64,000 nt of DNA from Helianthus annuus (taxonomy: Eukaryota > Streptophyta > Magnoliopsida > Asterales > Asteraceae): the NCBI RefSeq assembly GCF_002127325.2, contig NC_035443.2:32229930-32293929 (forward strand), read 5' to 3'. Below the pieces are notes generated by a model, which saw only the letters and a program-made list of their open reading frames with translations, was not told the DNA's origin and did not search any database. This document shows positions 43,310-53,599 of the stretch, piece by piece. The position numbers and the translations under genes are program-made. Numbering within the stretch: the first letter of the stretch is position 1; every line of letters starts with the position of its first letter.

Positions 43310-45097
43310 TTAGGGAGCAGCACCTTCCTGATCAGCAACCTCTTCCTCAGCGCCTGCACCAGCATCACCCTCGGGATTCTTTTCAGCATCGCCACCAGCA
43401 TCGGCCACCGCCTCTGTCGCCTTGGCAGGCTCCTCACCAGCATGCTTTGCAGGATGTTCCACAGGATTGCCTCTGAGATCTGCTAGTTTCGCTTCCCAGG
43501 CTTTGACGTTCCAAGAAGGGCATTCGAAGCCCAAGGCTTTGGCCTCATAAGCCATCCTTAGCCTGGCTTGGAGAAGGGAAACAACAACGGATCCTTTGAG
43601 GCCATCCCGGTAGGAACTCATATCCTGCTGGTATTGGAGATGAGCAGCATCTAGCTTGGCTTGAGCATCCTCATTGGCTTTGTGAATGGCGGCTTGGTGC
43701 TCTTGAGTCATTGCTTTGAATTTATCTTCATAGTGCTAAGACTTGGCAGCGGCAATCATCCCTTAGTCAGCAATGGTGGTTTCAGCCTTCTTGAGCTTGA
43801 CCTCCAGCATCTTGTTGAGCCCGCAGGCTTCTTCATACAAGTGCACGAGACGTTCCGGGCCCTACGATCAAAAATATAGGTACCAACATATATAGGGTGT
43901 TTAGGATAATGGTTAACATATATGTGCAGGATATCAGATGAGAATCTTTACCTGGTTAAGAAAACCAGTCATGTAATTGCTGGATTCAACAAACCCATGG
44001 TTTTCAAAGGGGAAGGTCTCGGATGAGGCTGGAGAGTCAGTCTCTTTTCTCTTGCAGGAGCTTGAGGCACGTGGCTTGGTAGCAGGAGAGGGCTTTGGGA
44101 TAACCGCCGGTTTAGAGTTGGGTATTGTCTTAGAAGTGGAGGCAGGTTTGCTGGGTTCTTTCTTCACTTGGACAGGGATGGGATAACTATCCAGTTCATC
44201 AAGGTCAAAAACCTCTGGAATTTTGGCTGGTGCTGCTAAACAGGGAAGATATCTAAGTCATTATTCTAACTTTTTATTTTATAACTATATAAAATTGCGT
44301 AATTCTTACCAGACATGTCTGATGAAGAGTATTGGCTTGAACTTGGAAGATACTGTGTAAAGGATCTGTCACAATCGGGCAGCTGGTAGATCTTGTTGAT
44401 TTGTTCTTGGGATTCTTCAGTAGGAGGGGCCAACTCTTTGAAGTTTGCTGCATAAATCACAATCAGGATGTTAGTACAGGATACATTACTAGGATATGCT
44501 TGGGGATATCTAAAAGCCCTAAACCCTACCAGAGGTCAACCATTTCACCGGAAGGCTTTTGCCCTCGGGAATGGAATCCCGTCTAACAAAGAAAAACTTT
44601 CGTTGCCCCCCATCCTCGTTTTTTGTAGCTTTAAGGATGAAGGGGTTGCTAGAAGTTGAGCAAAGTAAAAAACGGCTGTTGCCATGTAACCGGAGTCGGT
44701 AAGCAATCGGAAGGTCTTCAATACAAAGATCATTGACATAGAGGGTTTTTATCTGGTTGAGCATGATGAGTACTCTCTAGACCATGGGCATTATCTGAGC
44801 AAAACAGAGGCCAGTGACTCGGAAAAAATCCATGATAAACTCCGAAAATGGGTATCGAAGGCCAAGAGAAAATGGGTATGACGAGAAACAGATCCACTCA
44901 TTGGAAGAGACGTCAGAACGAATGCTCCGGTCGAATGGACGAATGACAGCTGTATCGGGGAAAGCGCCGGAAGTTCTTAATGCTGCGATATCTGCATTAT
45001 CGAAGGAGCACACCTCCTTTCCAGGATGTTTGAGCAGGTTTTGATTGACGAATGACGAGGTGGACTCGCCGGAATGTGAACGAGTTCTGGTGGCCAT
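43310..45097 (-). pseudogene. Element E antisense gene, four exons, with nonsense codons
   Basis: Inferred complement(join(43310..43861,43952..44235,44310..44447,44530..45097)). Exon 1 is 568 nt, as in A, C and D, although the sequence is strongly diverged. Donors GTAGGG, GTAAGA and GTAAAG, acceptors CAG, TAG and TAG, phases 1, 1, 0. At least three in-frame stops: a TAG where the others have Trp after M-P-M (near 44780), and two in exon 4 (near 43763 and 43739). Exon 3 is Ser/Pro/Lys rich and exon 4 is coiled coil with an acidic Ala/Glu tail. The conserved gene structure supports long-term selection before decay. Confidence 0.7.
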
Positions 45098-45351
45098 CGG
45101 GAAATTTGAATAAGAAAAAGCTAAGGGAGAAGGAAGGAAAGTACCTGAAAATTTCGGAGAGGACGGTTGTTTATCAACGAGGAATAGAGAAGATACAAGG
45201 GCTAATTGGATAGCCATCGAGTAGAAAACGCGTTGGAAGTTGCACCAAGTCACATCAAGCGTCGTTTCGGATTAATAACCTCGATCTTAGAGATAAGTTT
45301 TAAAATATATCCGTTGGATTGGTATACCAACAGATATATTTTGGGGACAAT

Positions 45352-46078
45352 TGTTATGGGTCATTTTCTGAACATATATCCTGACTGATATTCTGGCTTT
45401 GATTGTTTATTTGTGATCAGGATACCAAATCAGGATATTGGTAACATCCCGATACGATATCCTAGTGATAACTGATTTAACCACGTGCAGATTGAAGTGT
45501 GTAAGTCTGCAACGTTCAAGTGGACTTCTTCTCCTTGAGACTCGGGCAAACCAGTTAGATGAGAGACGTTGAAGCCGGAAGATGTGGACTATAACGTTCA
45601 CCTATGGAATATTCGCCGGATCCAGGAATAGTAGGATAGTTGGTTGCTTTCTTTTTACTATAAATAGATTGATCGGATCAGATTAAGTCACGCACTCTCT
45701 TTCGCACACTTTACTCTCTAGCTACAGGCAATCACTACACACAAACACTTGTACTCAAATTACATTGTAACACCTAGTTGATCCACATCATATCCTGATA
45801 TTTGAAGTAATAGAAGAACAAGGCTGTTGCGATTGTCAGCTCCCGAGGTTTTATGCCAGCGATCTAGATTGATCAAGGGCTTTCCTCGTACATCCTGTGT
45901 CACCCTTTACATTTATGCTCATTGTTTGATCATAGATACAGCTTTATATCCCGAGCCGTATCCTGAAACTGTTTTTGCAAATAACTTAACTAGCATATTT
46001 TCAGCACACATTTCTAGCACACTACCTCACTAAACTAATTTGATCACTTAATTGCTTCGGTAATTTTTGACCAAAACA
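45352..46078 (+). repeat. Element E 3' LTR (727 bp)
   Basis: TGTTATGGGTC...GACCAAAACA, preceded by TTTTGGGGACAAT. The leader block is recognisable (CCCGAGGTTTTATGCCAGCG, TTGATCAAGGGC) but the rest is unlike A-D. Target duplication candidate TAAAC at 46079. Confidence 0.85.
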
Positions 46079-46274
46079 TAAACTATCATAAACGGGTCAG
46101 AATCGAAAGTCAAAGCAGAAGTCAAACTGTTTGACTTTCGGTTGCGAACCGAGCTTTAAATAGGAAATGACGTGTTGGACATGATCTAACATGTCCTAAT
46201 ATGTTATATAAACTGATATAGTGTCAAAAATTAAGGTTTCGATACTTAGAAGTTCATTTAACATTAAATTTTCC
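46079..46274. other. Old repeat-derived noncoding sequence flanking element E
   Basis: Contains GAAAGTCAAAGCAGAAGTCAAA and TTTGACTTTCGGTT, resembling 48060-48120. This suggests that both derive from one LTR-like repeat. No gene. Confidence 0.4.
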
Positions 46275-46612
46275 TATGGTTACCCCTATAACTATTTTCT
46301 AGATACTCCACTATTGGTGTAGTGAATTTCCTACGGTTCAGGCCCTTTAATACTTCAGTTTAATAGTGTTAGACACTTCAAATGATTGTGTTGACTCACA
46401 ATAACTGGATTCACTACATGGATAGAAAACTGTATTTTCTTAAAAGTTTTCCAGATTCATCCTTTTGCTATTCTCATAAGCAATGACCATATAGCAATCC
46501 TCAGTGTTATGATTTGTTCTTTCACAAACAATGCAAAACAATACGAAAATCTGCGGTTTTGACTTTTATTTAATAAAACTTTGACCCGTCATTTGACCAA
46601 CTTAACAATACG
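46275..46612. repeat. Chimeric hAT-end/copia segment, copy 1
   Basis: Starts with the right end of the hAT (TACCCCTATAACTATTTTCTAGAT), then the copia flank (TTGGTGTAGTGAATTTCC...GCAATGCAAAACAATAC) and a further block ending CATTTGACCAACTTAAC. Copy 2 is 47640-47967. Copy 3 (57019-57280) shares only the hAT and copia parts. Confidence 0.8.
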
Positions 46613-46617
46613 AACAA

Positions 46618-47690
46618 TATTTCCGGAAGTTGTTGAGGTACTTACTTTTATTAAACAAGATGGAGAGGCCTTTCAACAATGATCTAATGCATCATGTATT
46701 CTATCATATTTTGAGAGTCATGAATTTGTGTCTACATATACTTGTTGAATGATATCTTAGGCCTCACTAATGCTTTATCAAAACATCTTCAAAAAAAATA
46801 GTCAAGACTTGTTAGAAACGTCTCATTTGATAAACATGACAAAACGAGCTTTGAATTATCTAAGACAAAATGGGTTTGAAAAGATGCTGGCAAGAGTGAC
46901 ATTTTTTTTGTGAAAAAAAAACATCTTGATGTTAGGTATGGTGGAAAGTTATGGTAATCAAAGAAACCGAAAGTATGTCATTACTAATTGACATCACTTT
47001 GAAGTTGAAGTTTTTAATACGGTTTTGGATATGCAAATTCAAGAAAATGGAAACCGATTTAGTGAGGTCTTAACTAGTTTGATAGAAAATATGTCGGGTT
47101 TAAATCCTTGTGATTCCTTTGCTAAGTTTGACATATCTAAGATAGTGGCGTTTTCTGAGGTCGGATGACTTTAATAAAGAAGAAAGAGGGTGTCTTGTGG
47201 GTGATCATTTGACCTTTTATCACACTTTAAACGAAGATGATAAATTTGCAAAATTTACTATATTAAGTCACCTTGCTCGTGTAATGGCGGAAACTGAAAA
47301 AAATGAAACTTTTCCTTTGGTTTATCGAACATTGAAGCTAGCGTTGGTTTTACCAGTTGCAACCGCAATCGTTGAAAGATGTTTTTCTAAAATGAAGCTT
47401 ATTAAGACAGATTTACGCAATCAAACGGGTGAGGAGTATTTGAACAATGCTCTAATTTGTGCGGTCGAGAAAGAAACGTTTTATAAAGTAAAAGAAGAGG
47501 ATGCCACGAGTCGATTTCAAGCTTTCAAAAACACGAAGAGGAGATATCATTTAGGTACATGTTTAAATGTATTTATTACAGTGCTATTATTTTTGTTCGC
47601 ACGTTGTATTTATATGAAGTGCGCTAATTCTTTTTTGGAACGTTACCCCTATAACTATTTTCTAGATCCGCCACTGTTGGTGTAGTGAAT
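46618..47690 (+). pseudogene. hAT transposase fragment (ZMYM1/TTF-type), copy 1
   Basis: Corresponds to 55958-57051 of the longer copy: the C-terminal third including the hAT dimerisation region (R-T-L-K-L-A-L-V-L-P-V-A-T, E-R-C-F-S-K-M-K-L-I-K, E-E-Y-L-N-N-A-L-I). It is interrupted by stops and frameshifts near 46700, 46910 and 47160; the longest open part is 47197-47685. It ends in the same terminal sequence TCCGCCACTG. No left terminal repeat, so it is immobile. Confidence 0.85.
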
Positions 47691-47967
47691 TTCCTATGGT
47701 TTAGGCCCTTTAATACTTCAATTTAATAGTGTTAAACACTTCAATTGATTGTGCTGACTCACAATAATTGGATTCACTACATGGGTAGAAACTGTATTTT
47801 CTTAAAAGTGTTCCAGATTCATCCTTTTGCTATTCTCATAAGCAATGACCATATAGCAATCCTCAGTGTAGTGATTTGTTCTTTCACAAGCAATGCAAAA
47901 CAACACGAAAATTTGTGCTTTTGACTTTTATTTAATAAAACTTTGACCCGTCATTTGATCAACTTAA
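47640..47967. repeat. Chimeric hAT-end/copia segment, copy 2
   Basis: Same structure and same 3' extension as copy 1, following the hAT fragment. The sequence directly after the hAT end is TTGGTGTA, equal to the left target duplication of the full hAT at 53592. Confidence 0.8.
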
Positions 47968-48718
47968 CGTGATCTTCTTGAGGTGCTCTCATAGGGGATT
48001 GACACCTACATTATTACGATCACGTAGCCATGTTCAATTCGAACATTGGCTTGACCGAAATGCTCATAACCGAAAGTCAAAGCTAAAGTCAATTTGCTTG
48101 ACTTTCGGCTATTAACTAGCCTAATAAATGAAACAAGACTAGGAAAAACACTTATAAGTGTTCAAGGAAAGCTTGGACTTCAGGAAGGAGGCCTCTTTAT
48201 AAACAGAAGCACTCCAAAGATAGATAGAAAGAAATTGTGAAGGTGCAAGTTCAAGTGAACCAAGAACATGGCTATTTATACTTGAACTCAAGCCCTCAAA
48301 TCTTGCCAAGTGTCCCCTAAGGTGTTTAGGGAAGGATTAGTGGCACCCCAGGTGTCCCAAGGAGGAGAAAGATGGCCAAAATCGCGAGCTAGGTGGCAGG
48401 GGAGCAGGCTGCAATTTCCAGCTAATTTTGGACTGTCAGTAAACCACATGCGGACCGTATGAGGTGAGCCATTCGATCCGGATGAGCTTCTGGCGCCTAC
48501 AAATTTTAAAAGCCTTGCGAACCGTAAGACGTAAGGCTCGCGGTCCGCAAGAGATGTCCAGAAGCCAAAATTTGGCATTTTGTCATGTTTACCCCTCCAC
48601 ATCCATACTTCCACATATTTACGCATTTGGTCCCTCTCGTCCAACTTATTGGGAATATTTGAGAGTTGATTAGACACGTGTTGTCATATTATTTTCTTTG
48701 AATTTTCGAGGTGTTACA
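47968..48718. other. LTR-like noncoding sequence
   Basis: No gene. It has blocks of GCGGACCGTAAG type and ends in GAGGTGTTACA, a form common at the 3' end of plant gypsy LTRs. The left border is unclear. Probably part of an old chromovirus LTR. Confidence 0.35.
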
Positions 48719-50357
48719 AAACTATAGGGTCGAAATGGGATATTAACTAAACATGTGGGTATTTAGTTACGAAAGACACAAAATAGAAAACACACACATA
48801 CAATTGGTGTGTGTATCGCGATTGAGAGAGGGAAAGGGGAGAAACCCCACAAAAACTTTAAACACAAATCTGAGAAATCAAAAGTGAAATTGAAAGGGTT
48901 TTGATTACATGTTTGGATATCTAAAGCACCTAACATTATCACAACATAAGGCAACTCAAGTGATACACCTGGAGACCAAACGGGAAAGGAGACTCGTCTC
49001 AAAGGAAAGCTCTAAGGCACGTAGCTTGTTGTTACGTTGTTTTGTAATTAATTTGTTGGTGTTGTTAAAAGAGACGCTAAAGGAATTAATTTGAAGAAGT
49101 TGTAGAACATACAACAAGTAAGAAAAGAAAATGAGTTTTAAGAGAACCGTGTCAAGGGCATGTAAAACCAACACATAAATGGGTCGTGGGGTTATAGGAG
49201 CAGAAGTGATGACTAACACAAATGGACATGGTTAATGACCATGGTGAAAATGATTAATCATATGAGCAAACCAAACAGGTTGTTTATGGTATATTAGGCC
49301 ATAAACTAAATAACGAACAAATTAAACTAAGGTATAAACGACCTGCGGGGTCGTAGAGGCCAAGGTATCGTCCAAAGTTATCAACCATGATCTTTGATTG
49401 TGTTTGGAGGAATATGAGAAACCCGATTAAAAGAACATGGATGTTTTAAGTTAAAGAGCTTAAATCTCATAATGGATCGTTTGGGTAATACTTACCAAAC
49501 CGAATGAATGGAGTGGACACTTGATACATCTGGGTCCTGGTGAAGGGTTGCGGGTTTATAAATGTTAAGAAATAAGTTTTAAGTGACACAATCGGGTTAG
49601 GACTGATCTAGATATGTATTTGACAAAATGGCAAAATTGGGTTAAGGGTTCAAAGGTTGCCAGTGCTGGCAACTTTTTGGAAAAAGTCTCCCGGCCGCAC
49701 CACGCGAGGGACACTCCTGGTTCCTTCGTGATGTGCGGGGGAGCTCGGTCAACTTTTTGGTCAATAATCTTCTCCCCAAGCCACACGGGGGTGACAAGGG
49801 ATCCCTCCGTGACGCACGGGGCCCTCTGAAATGTTGTTTTTGTTTTTCGGATTTGATGGTTTCATTTAAATGCTTTGGTTAATAATCGTTTAAGTGATTT
49901 TACATGATAGGTTACTCTCACCTATCGTAGCACATAAAGATCATGCTGCCTGAAGAACCATACACATATATTGAGTATTCGCTTCGGTGTTTTCTTGTTT
50001 ATGTTTCAAATTTTAAGAGTTATGGACATGTACTTGGAAATCAAATCATTTCTACCTTAGGTAGCTTATGTTTTAAGAGAATTAATCTTATGGCGGTAGT
50101 AGTTTATATACAAAACTAAATTTCATATATTTAATTGGTTGTCTTACATCTTTCATATTTCAGCACTTTATTTGACTTGGTCATCCAACTCTTTTGATCC
50201 CGGTAGTTCTTTTCTAACTGTATTGGTGATTGTTTGAGAAGATTTTAAGGGGGGACTTCTGGTACTTTGAAGATTGCGGAATCTTATTTCACATGCCAAG
50301 GAAGATGGTTCCTTTAGGTTATAGCTTTCATCATCAGTAAATCTTATATAACCCAAC
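48719..50357. other. Repeat-derived noncoding region
   Basis: Only short open frames with no recognisable product. GC-rich islands near 49690-49820 with ACGCGAGG/GACGCACGGGG motifs look like LTR sequence. The right end (up to 50358) would be the LTR of the minus-strand copia, whose purine tract follows. Confidence 0.35.
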
Positions 50358-51015
50358 AATCTCCCCTAGATCCGCTAATGCCAAAATCACACTTATTGGT
50401 CTGAATTTTATTCTTTGTTGATGTCAATCAACCTTTCTCTGATTATGCCTTTGATTCCCATCTCCGTGTTGATAGCTTGGTTATCATTTTCTTCTTATCC
50501 ATGTTCCAGATCCACTATGATTTTTATATTATCTAAGCTTAGCCTTGAACATCATACCCATCAAATTGGGTTACAGAGCCGTCTTCTCTAAAGATTTGCA
50601 CATCATTTGAGTCTTCCATTGCTTTCCATATCACAATCCTTGGGTTAGGGGGGATTAGAGGTAAGTCTAGGACTTAAGTGGGTGGAGGTGAATCGGGCCT
50701 TCTAGGCACTCTTACCCCTTGGTGTGCCACTAATTGATGTGGTGAATCTTGCGGTGTAACTAAATCAACAGTATAAGTACCAGTAGCTCTATCTCATGTA
50801 GTTCTGAATACATGTGTAACATCTGGCATGCAGTTCACAAGGAGAAGTTTTTCTTCATCATCTAACCCAAGAATCCAATGGTCATAACCATGCTTTTCCT
50901 TTAGGTTGTGCATATAGTTCTCCATGATCTTTAAATTCTAGGATAGTATCTCTTGGGGATTAAATGGAACAGCACTTAACTTCTTTTTGTCTGCAAGATA
51001 GATCTTCGTATTCTT

Positions 51016-51339
51016 CTATGTTAGTGATGGAAGGAATTTCTCTATATGCTTCTTCAATGTAGCTTTATAGTCTGAATATTCACTTATGAGAGTAGAATCT
51101 TTCCATATGACTATGGAGTTCTTTAGAGCCCATTGTGCATGAATCGGCTCTTGTTTCATTACGAATAACTTTGCTGCAACTTTTGGTGTAGGTTTTCTTT
51201 TACTTCCAAGCTTCCAGTTGGGAGGTGTCACCTTCACATTAAGATCTGCAATCATTCTCTTGATCCTCTCCACTTCATCCAACAAATTATTCACATCCCA
51301 GTTTTGAAAGATGTAGAAGCTTTTGACTGGATATGGCAC
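51016..51339 (-). pseudogene. Unidentified ORF fragment in copia remnant (107 residues)
   Basis: Basic, moderately helical sequence (N-N-L-L-D-E-V-E-R-I-K-R-M-I-A-D-L; K-L-G-S-K-R-K-P-T-P-K). I do not recognise it. Its place upstream of the purine tract is where Sireviruses may carry an extra 3' ORF, but there is no signal peptide or membrane segment to support an envelope-like role. Confidence 0.35.
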
Positions 51340-51426
51340 ATGCCTTTTAAACAGTCAATGCATTCATCCTTTAACAGTTTTACAATAATTGGATCCTTAA
51401 AGGTGTAATTTGGGAGAGCCTTTGGG

Positions 51427-51632
51427 ATTCTTAAAACATGTAGTGTTCATAGGCTTTTATCTTCTTCATTTTTTCTATCCATTATATACTAAGCTTTTTT
51501 CTATGTCATTTCTGTTTGATTTTCTATGGATTCTTGAAACATGTAGTGTACATAGGCTTTTATCTTCTTCATTTTTTCTATCCATTATACACTAAGCTTT
51601 CGTGTATGTCATTTCTGTTTGATTTTCTGTGA
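51427..51632. repeat. Tandem duplication, 103-bp unit, two copies
   Basis: ATTCTTAAAACATGTAGTG... at 51427 and ATTCTTGAAACATGTAGTG... at 51530; the copies differ at only a few bases. Confidence 0.85.
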
Positions 51633-52222
51633 ATTCCTTTATTGCTTCTTCCTCCATTCTTTTGGAATTATCCACATGATTCTACTTTTTATCTACTTTA
51701 AGTAGCAGACATAATGATTCTTGGTGAGGGAGAAGGATCTTCATCTAATGCTGGATTGATTAGATTTTTAGGATTTTCTTTGAAACTCATTGTGATTTTT
51801 TTGTTGATGCTAGAACAGATGATCTCTCATGTTTATTTTGTTCTTTGGATGGTGGAGAGTATTTTGATTCTTCATGTAGTACTAATTTTCTCTTTCTTGT
51901 AAAGGTAACTATTGTTTTTTCTACTGGTTTCTCAACAACAACTGGCTTTGGACTAGTCTGTGTTCCAGTAGTTTTAACAATAGATGGTTTTGCACCAGTC
52001 TGTGTTCCAATAGTTTTGACTGGTCCAATTGTTTGACCTGGTCCAACTGTTTGACCGTGGATTTGTTTTTAAGGTTGAGCTTGAGAGATATGTCTTTTCT
52101 TGGCTTCAAGTTTCTCTATTGCAGTGGCCTTTGTAATGACTGAGTGATGCCCATGTCAAATTTGACCCTGTCATAATTTTTCTTGTCTTGCCTCACAGAT
52201 TCTTCTTCAGTTCTTTGGGCTT

Positions 52223-52501
52223 TTACCAAGGCTGCACTTGCACTCCTTTGTTCCTTTTTGAAATGAGCAATACATATGTACCCTTTTCTTTTTCAACCAT
52301 GGCACTTGCTCTAGCATCATCAGCTCTTTTCTGTGCCTCTGTTTCTCCTGTAGTTATGCTATTGGGGTTTTTCTTCTTTATCCCTCTTTTTGGCATCAAC
52401 AACATCATGCATAACCAAGTAACTGTGATGCCAAGGTCTAGGGGGTGTGGCATATGTATATTGGGCAATTTTATTGACAATTTTGGCATCAAGGGTTGCA
52501 A
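52223..52501 (-). pseudogene. Second ORF fragment in copia remnant
   Basis: Part of a longer decayed minus-strand reading (about 53000 to 52100) with stops. It contains K-R-A-D-D-A-R-A-S-A-M-V-E-K-E-K and L-M-P-K-L-S-I-K-L-P. Not recognised with confidence; likely a gag-like or extra ORF of a copia element. Confidence 0.3.
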
Positions 52502-53214
52502 GATAAGATTTAAACATGGGTTCCAGAAAACATTTGAAGGTGGTTTTTAGCTTCCCTACTGGTAATGAAGAGATGGTTATACCCTTACCAGTAGTTTTGC
52601 TTTTTGTGACTTTGTTGGACCATAGTACCCCTACTCAATAAATACAATGTCCATCTCAACCTTTGAAAGTTTAACTACACCTTGATCATCTCTAAGTTGG
52701 AGTTTGGTTGTCAGAATTTCAATTGTAATTATAACTTCCCTTCCACCCACTTTGGCAATGATGGTCGGCGTTTTTACTTTATCACTTAGTGATAATTTTG
52801 TAGTGGTCCAAAAGTCAAGAGGGGTTGTTTTGTAAAGTGGTGGGTTAACAGTCAGAGCACAATGAATTGGAGATTTTACACTTAGGTCAATGATCAGATG
52901 ATATTGGGTGTGATCCTTTCATTTGGTCAGGTATGGAAAAAGGTTGTGAACAAGTTGAAGTTTAAGGATGGCCATGATCAAATAGGATTAGTAATGAAGA
53001 ATCAGAGAGAAAAATTGAAGATTAGGGTCTGTAGTTGATTAATAGAGGAATGTGAAAGTGGAAAGAGAAACCGAAACTGTTGATTAAGTATTTATAGGAT
53101 TTCATGCAACGGTCACAAGAAACTACTGGTTTTTAGAAAACAAGAGGAATGTCCCAGTAGTTTTAGGCTTTTGTGGAAAATCTAGTAGTTTTCATATATT
53201 TTTTTTTAAATTTT

Positions 53215-53260
<46 letters not shown>

Positions 53261-53591
53261 ATTTTTGTTATTTTTATATAAAAATTATTTTGTTTTTGTT
53301 TTTATATTATATATATATATTATTTTGAAATAAATCTTTAGTAAGATGATTTTGGAACCCAAACCTAATGACTTGCATACTTGGATCAATCAAGACTTGA
53401 CTTATCACTTTGACTACCATATTGACTCGTGGGTAACTGTTGTACAATCCTCATCCGTTGTTGTTGGTTCTCAGCAAGTGCTTTTATGTCAACACTTTGC
53501 TCATACCTCTTTGGCTTGTACTAATGAGGGGTAGAATGGTGATTTTTCTGTTTTTGCCAAATGTTGGCAGATGGTCCATCAGTCACTTGGA
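52502..53591. other. Decayed repeat sequence with AT microsatellite
   Basis: Remnants of the minus-strand reading up to about 53000, then AT-rich sequence with (TA)n at 53217-53258. The short plus-strand frames at 53346-53625 have no recognisable product. Confidence 0.4.
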
Positions 53592-53599
53592 TTGGTGTA

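Larger units (their letters stand above)
41386..46078 (+). mobile_element. Element E (Tat type), 3' segment
   Basis: Starts with the AATAC duplication. It contains the end of pol, a noncoding region with hairpins, a decayed antisense gene and a 3' LTR ending at 46078. With 29738-30711 it is the outer element of the stack. Its 5' part lies beyond element B, outside the window. Confidence 0.88.
50358..53599 (-). mobile_element. Sirevirus-like copia remnant, 3' part (interrupted by hAT)
   Basis: On the minus strand TAGGGGAGATTGTTGGG at 50354-50370 is the purine tract plus LTR start typical of Sirevirus-type copia elements. No RT, RNase H or integrase motif could be found between it and the hAT insertion. 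The element therefore either lost pol or is non-autonomous. Minus-strand fragments in this stretch are decayed and Lys/Pro rich. The gag lies on the other side of the hAT. Confidence 0.5.

Noticed and set aside
51016..52501. Envelope-like gene of the copia remnant
   Set aside because: No signal peptide, transmembrane segment or cleavage motif could be seen. Only unrecognised basic fragments remain.
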